A stretch of DNA of 64,000 nt, taken from assembly GCA_905178155.1 (NCBI GenBank), contig CAJINV010000015.1, positions 1 through 64,000 of the forward strand, in the 5' to 3' direction. Source of the DNA: Amoebophrya sp. A120 (lineage: Eukaryota; Sar; Dinophyceae; Syndiniales; Amoebophryaceae). Positions 60,501-64,000 of this stretch are shown here, piece by piece (positions within the stretch are counted from its first letter, which is position 1; every line of letters starts with the position of its first letter). The notes below the pieces were generated by a model. The model did no database searches and was not told where the DNA came from. It saw only the letters and a list, made by a program, of their open reading frames with translations. The translations under genes and the position numbers were made by a program.

Positions 60501-61468
60501 TAGCCTGGGGATCTGGCCGCAGTGCCTCTCTGCAATACAAAGCTGATTTGTGGTCACAAATCAGCATCACAAATTTCCGTTTTGATATGGGGAGGGGGGA
60601 TTTTTCATTTTGATATCCGACCCACGGTGGAGGAAATCGCCGTTAACCGACCCTGGATATGCATTGCAAAAGCCTCGCACGAGTACAAATTGCATGACAA
60701 ATTTCGTATAAAAGGAAAACAGGAATTTGTCATGCGGGTTTAGGCAACCACGCAGATCTGTCATGGCAGACAGCAATGTGTACGGGTACAATGCTTTTGC
60801 AGATGGTACTGGATTTGCTTGAACAGTTCCGGGTTCTGGCGCACCTCGCGCAGGTCGAGCAATTTGAGAAACACATCGGATTTTGGCTGTGGTTTGTCAT
60901 GGTCCCCTTCACGTTCAATTTGCCTTCGCGGGCCGCTGATGGCACTGCGGATGTCCTGCTCGAGAACAAGCAGCGTGCCAGATTGGTCGAACAAAAGCTG
61001 CTCGGGGACGGGCACTTCGAAGTAGTTCTGGATGTTCGTCTTCAGAATCGAGATAAAATCCCGGTGGTACACCGCCTCCGTGGTTTCCAGGTCGAACCAG
61101 TTGTAGCAGTTGCCTGTCGAGATTTAACATTTGTTGGACGGTTCGGTCTAGGTCGAACAAAGAAAACGTTCTGCCATCAGAGGTGCATGAGCAAAAAAGG
61201 AGATGATGTTTAGGTCTGTGATAAGCTCGAACTCCTTTGGTCGTGAAAAGATGTAGTTTTGTATTTTCCATTACACTATACCTTGGTATTCCAGCTTCAA
61301 AATCCGGCCACCCGCCGCCTGCCCCACGTTCTGGTCCGTGGCCCGGTTAGTGTCAGTGGTGGGACCCATTTTCCGGTCCGCGGGGTTGTACGCGCTTCCG
61401 GACGCAGTCGAAGGGCCTGACCGAGACCCCGGATCGGGGGGCGCGGAATTCGTGCTAGTAGTCGGCAT
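54562..61468 (-). CDS. Large multidomain protein: ubiquitin-like, PDZ, GAR-like
   Basis: Exons: 61468-61282, 61113-60809, 60652-60616, 60288-60103, 59940-59072, 58933-57862, 57692-56544, 56362-54965, and a last exon from about 54900 to 54562. Phases agree through exon 8; the final junction is unresolved. Domains in order: a ubiquitin-like fold (ILKLEYQG, then FISILKTNIQNYFEVPVPEQ and LLFDQSGTLLVL); helical linkers (RRLQRTLVRLKRTAVNPNL); and a PDZ-like domain assembled across an introner (KIEVFLSRVNNPNQKYGLVN, then VDVGDLILSVNNQ and DEVRLVVVKG). A Ser/Ala/Tyr-rich linker of about 800 residues follows. The C-terminal VNGKLQVRLGGTHVDFEEFV resembles the microtubule-binding GAR (Gas2-related) motif V.RVGG.W..L..fl. 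Together these suggest a cytoskeletal or cortical scaffold. Start MPTTSTNSAPPDPG. Confidence 0.7.
57698..57861. mobile_element. Introner, GCAAAAGC family
   Basis: 164 bp, TATGCATTGCAAAAGCATC to ...GATA, flanked by exact CGGTG copies. It splits the PDZ-like domain; removal joins ...DQQLNT to VDVGDLILSV in frame. Confidence 0.92.
60294..60615. mobile_element. Introner, GGGGGGATTT family
   Basis: 322 bp, TATTGAGAGGAAACATTCC...TTTTGATA, flanked by exact TCCGA copies. Removal joins ...SSTVGR to IQKNLSYIPP in frame. Confidence 0.88.
60658..60808. mobile_element. Introner, GCAAAAGC family
   Basis: 151 bp, TATGCATTGCAAAAGCC...GCTTTTGCAGATGGTA, flanked by exact CTGGA copies. Removal joins ...LFKQIQ to GRLTAISS in frame. 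Confidence 0.92.
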
Positions 61469-61499
61469 GATGATTATTTTGCGGCATCTCTTTCCCGAC

Positions 61500-62950
61500 G
61501 CTCTGCCGAAGTGATCCCCGTGCCACCCCCATGGCCCAACTGTCGCTCAAGAGAATTGCGCGACGCTTTTGTGTTCTGCGTGTTCATTTCTCAAAGGTAC
61601 TCCCTCTGCGCGTGCGTGGCATCTCCTCGAGGCGCTCTTCCTTCGCTGTGCGCTGCGCAAAACACAGACACCTCGCTCGGGGAAAGAATTGACAGAGAAA
61701 ACGACAAGGCTCTCCCTGCGAAGACTCAGAACAGACAGCGGCGCGCACCCGCCCCGTGGAGGTCTGGTGACTCCGAGGGTCATTACATCTCGCTGCGCAG
61801 TGCAAGCGCATAGACCTGAATGCGACTTTGGCTGGCTGGCTGCTCGAGTTGCCAGCGGCTGGAGGGTTTGCACACATTCATGCAACACACAAGCGGCTTC
61901 GGCTACACAGGAAACAAACATGGAAGCTAAGGAGCGCGACGCCTGCCCCACTGACTGTCTGGCTCTGACTGGCTGGCGGCACTTGCCTTCCAAAGGCAAC
62001 GCGCCTTCTCCTTCTGTGCCACGCATTAATGGGCACATCCCCACGTCGCAGGCATGGCACGTGACGCCGCCCCGGCCGCCAGCCCGCGCGCCCTGGCCGG
62101 GCCTGCCGCAAGCTATGGCCCAAAGCGCGCCACAGGCTGCGGGGGCTTGGTCGCCAATGATTCAACGCTGCATGTGCGCGGGCTCGCGGGGGCGCGGGCG
62201 CAGGCGAACCAACGGCGGCGCGCGACACCGACACGCCGGCCCAACGAACAAAGAGCCACGCCGGCAGCTTGTCGGGCGCGGGCCCTCCGTCCGCGCGCGT
62301 GCGCGGGGCGGGCCAACTTGAGATAGAGGCGGGCCCCCGCCGGCCCGCCCGGCCCAACCAATTGGCAAAGAAAACAAAACCAACAAAACCAACGCGCCGG
62401 CCGCCCAAGTAGAATCTCCTTGACGGCGTCAGCGAGTTGCGCCGTTGCGTTCGCCCACGCGCGCCGGCGCGACCCTACCCCGAGGGGCGGCCCGGGATTC
62501 CGGGTCCGTTGTTGGCGACCTGATACCCGGGCGCCGCTGGCCCCCCATGCCCCGGCAATGCCGGCGGCTACTTGGGGCCGGCGAACGGGGCCGCGGCACG
62601 CAATCAAACAAAGGGGCAACACGCGGCCCCAGGCCCCCGCCGCCTGCTGTTTCTCCTACAGCATTCCGCTGCCGGCCGGCGCGCGGCGTTTCCTTCGCTT
62701 CGCCAAGGCGGCTCGTGGGTAGCTGGGCGAACACTATGGCCCCGGCCAAGGACGAGCAGGGCACCGCCTCGCCCCCCCTTCCGTGCGGCCGGGAACCGCC
62801 TGCCGGCACATGCGCAGCCGCCCCGCCACCTTCCAGCCCAAAAGGACTGAGGGCGGGGCTGCCTGCTCGGCAGGTTAAGCTGGCCCCAAATTTTCGAGCG
62901 AAAGAGCTTCTTCTCGGTGGGGATTTCAAAAACGCTGCGACGCAACGGAC
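61500..62950. other. GC-rich island without supported gene
   Basis: About 1.45 kb immediately upstream of the multidomain gene, strikingly richer in G+C than the rest, with many GGCC/GCGC words. Long ORFs overlap in all frames on both strands, as expected from few A/T-containing stops, and none has a recognisable domain. It could be a promoter-associated island, a decayed element, or related to the GC-rich insert at 8143-9326. Confidence 0.6.
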
Positions 62951-63894
62951 CTGTCGCCGAACATCCTTAGAACACGGGGAGCTGTTTCCAATACTCATGT
63001 AGCTCCGTCTATATGAAGACTTTTGGAACTACGCAACTTGTCCAAAAATTTGCCAAATTGTTTTCGCGTTTTGCTAGGTTCGGAAATGAACGCTACCGGT
63101 ATTGTACAACATTTTCTGGCGAGCATTTGCACATTGGCTTCGCATTCCGCTATCTATCGCGAAAGTGCGGACCTCTGGTGTCTTGCGTTGATCAATTTCA
63201 ATAACTATTGGATTGCGATGCGGCATCGCGTCTTCGTCAATATCATACCTTCGTCAGATTTTCATCTCAGGTGGTTCGCTAATTGCGCCCATAAACTACA
63301 CAAACGGAAACCAGATGAAACATAGCACATAGATGTAATATAATTGAATGTCCTCAGAAGAATAATGAACATGAAAATTCCAATGCTGTTCTTTGATCAT
63401 GAATATGGAAAGTTTTTCTATATACAGGAAATCGTAGTCCTCGTACTGAGTTCCGAGCGACAAGTCAACACGATGACACAACAATTTCCACCCGAATGGC
63501 GGTTGCGCTCTGATGAATGCGCGTCGATATCAAAAGAGTAAAAGAGAATAAGCCGCACTCTCGCGGATCTGTAGGTAGTAGGTAGACTGTAAAAATGAAG
63601 AGGAAGTCAGCTTTTCTATATGGTACATGGATATCTGACGTTTTTGCGGAACAACAATTTGTAGATAGAAACGAAACGAAGTTTCGCGAATTCTTTCTGA
63701 AAAATGCAGCTGTAGTGGTGAAGAATCGTACAAGAAATTATGCAGTTGGTGAAAGCAAGTGCGTTCGGAATTTCCGACATCTAGCCCATGAAGATTGATG
63801 AAGGTCTAGAGCAGCCCTAAGTCAAAGTGTATTTTTATCTTTCTTTTCCACTTCTTCCCGTCGTCAAGTTCTCCTTTGCTAACTCCACCTCCCC
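62951..63894. other. AT-rich spacer
   Basis: No coding signal seen. Small ORFs overlap on both strands. Confidence 0.4.
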
Positions 63895-64000
63895 TCACGC
63901 CTGACGAAAGCGTGCGTTGAAGATCTGGTCAAACAAGTCTTCGATTGTAGTAACCTCACTCCCAATAACCACGCTGTCAACATCCGCGTCACCGCTAACC
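63895..64000 (-). CDS. Partial C-terminus of a gene running off the window
   Basis: An open frame from the window edge reads SGDADVDSVVIGSEVTTIED then LFDQIFNARFRQA and stops at 63895-63897. Its acidic, balanced composition and the strand agree with the other genes. Too short to assign. Confidence 0.5.
   Translation of the reverse strand, partial: VSGDADVDSVVIGSEVTTIEDLFDQIFNARFRQA

Noticed and set aside
14908-60808. CRISPR-like reading of repeated GCATGACAAA words
   Set aside because: Spacing is irregular, words occur in both orientations inside introns of a eukaryote, and no repeat-spacer array exists.
61569-62321. 250-codon plus-strand ORF and overlapping minus ORFs
   Set aside because: All frames are open in this GC-rich island; none has a motif.

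Overview
The window is nuclear DNA from a chromosome end of a unicellular eukaryote. It opens with a CCCTAAAA-type telomere (TTTTAGGG on the other strand), then about 22 copies of a 169-bp subtelomeric satellite. The remaining ~60 kb carries intron-rich protein genes, and every gene I can support lies on the minus strand, reading toward the telomere. One-way gene clusters plus short repetitive non-GT/AG introns bounded by inverted repeats point to a dinoflagellate relative. The closest match I know is the introner-rich parasite Amoebophrya (Syndiniales). That assignment is inference, not something the sequence proves.

Layout (all genes minus strand): 1-53 telomere; 59-3828 satellite A; 5.2-6.9 kb SET-domain methyltransferase-like gene; 7.4-11.8 kb TBC (Rab-GAP) gene split by a 1.2-kb GC-rich insertion between 35-bp direct repeats; 14.3-21.4 kb PPR protein with a long low-complexity N-terminus; 21.5-23.0 kb unknown acidic-tailed protein; 24.4-27.9 kb Lys/Ala-rich, histone-H1-like-tailed protein; 28.0-29.9 kb RG/GS/N-rich protein; 31.4-34.4 kb unknown; 35.0-36.7 kb Cys-rich protein with duplicated 114-nt exons; 38.0-45.6 kb carotenoid-oxygenase (CCD/RPE65) family gene; 47.4-47.9 kb small basic protein; 49.1-50.8 kb unknown; 52.1-54.5 kb satellite B (311-bp unit); 54.6-61.5 kb multidomain ubiquitin-like/PDZ/GAR-like protein; 61.5-62.9 kb GC-rich island; 63.9-64.0 kb C-terminus of a gene running off the window.

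The exciting system is a family of intron-forming mobile elements. I mapped about 30 elements of 150-320 bp inside genes. Nearly all start TATC/TATG and end GATA/CATA, carry terminal inverted repeats, and sit in either orientation. They are flanked by 5-bp direct repeats: 13 exact and 11 with one mismatch. In all 26 elements with two resolved ends and flanking repeats matching at 3 or more of 5 positions, removing the element plus one 5-bp copy restores the reading frame. Most junctions lack usable GT/AG sites, whereas other introns in the same genes are ordinary GT-AG. Several sequence families share the same terminal rule and the internal word GCATGACAAA, which suggests one mobilising machinery and one splicing mode acting on different non-autonomous elements. 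No transposase gene is in the window.
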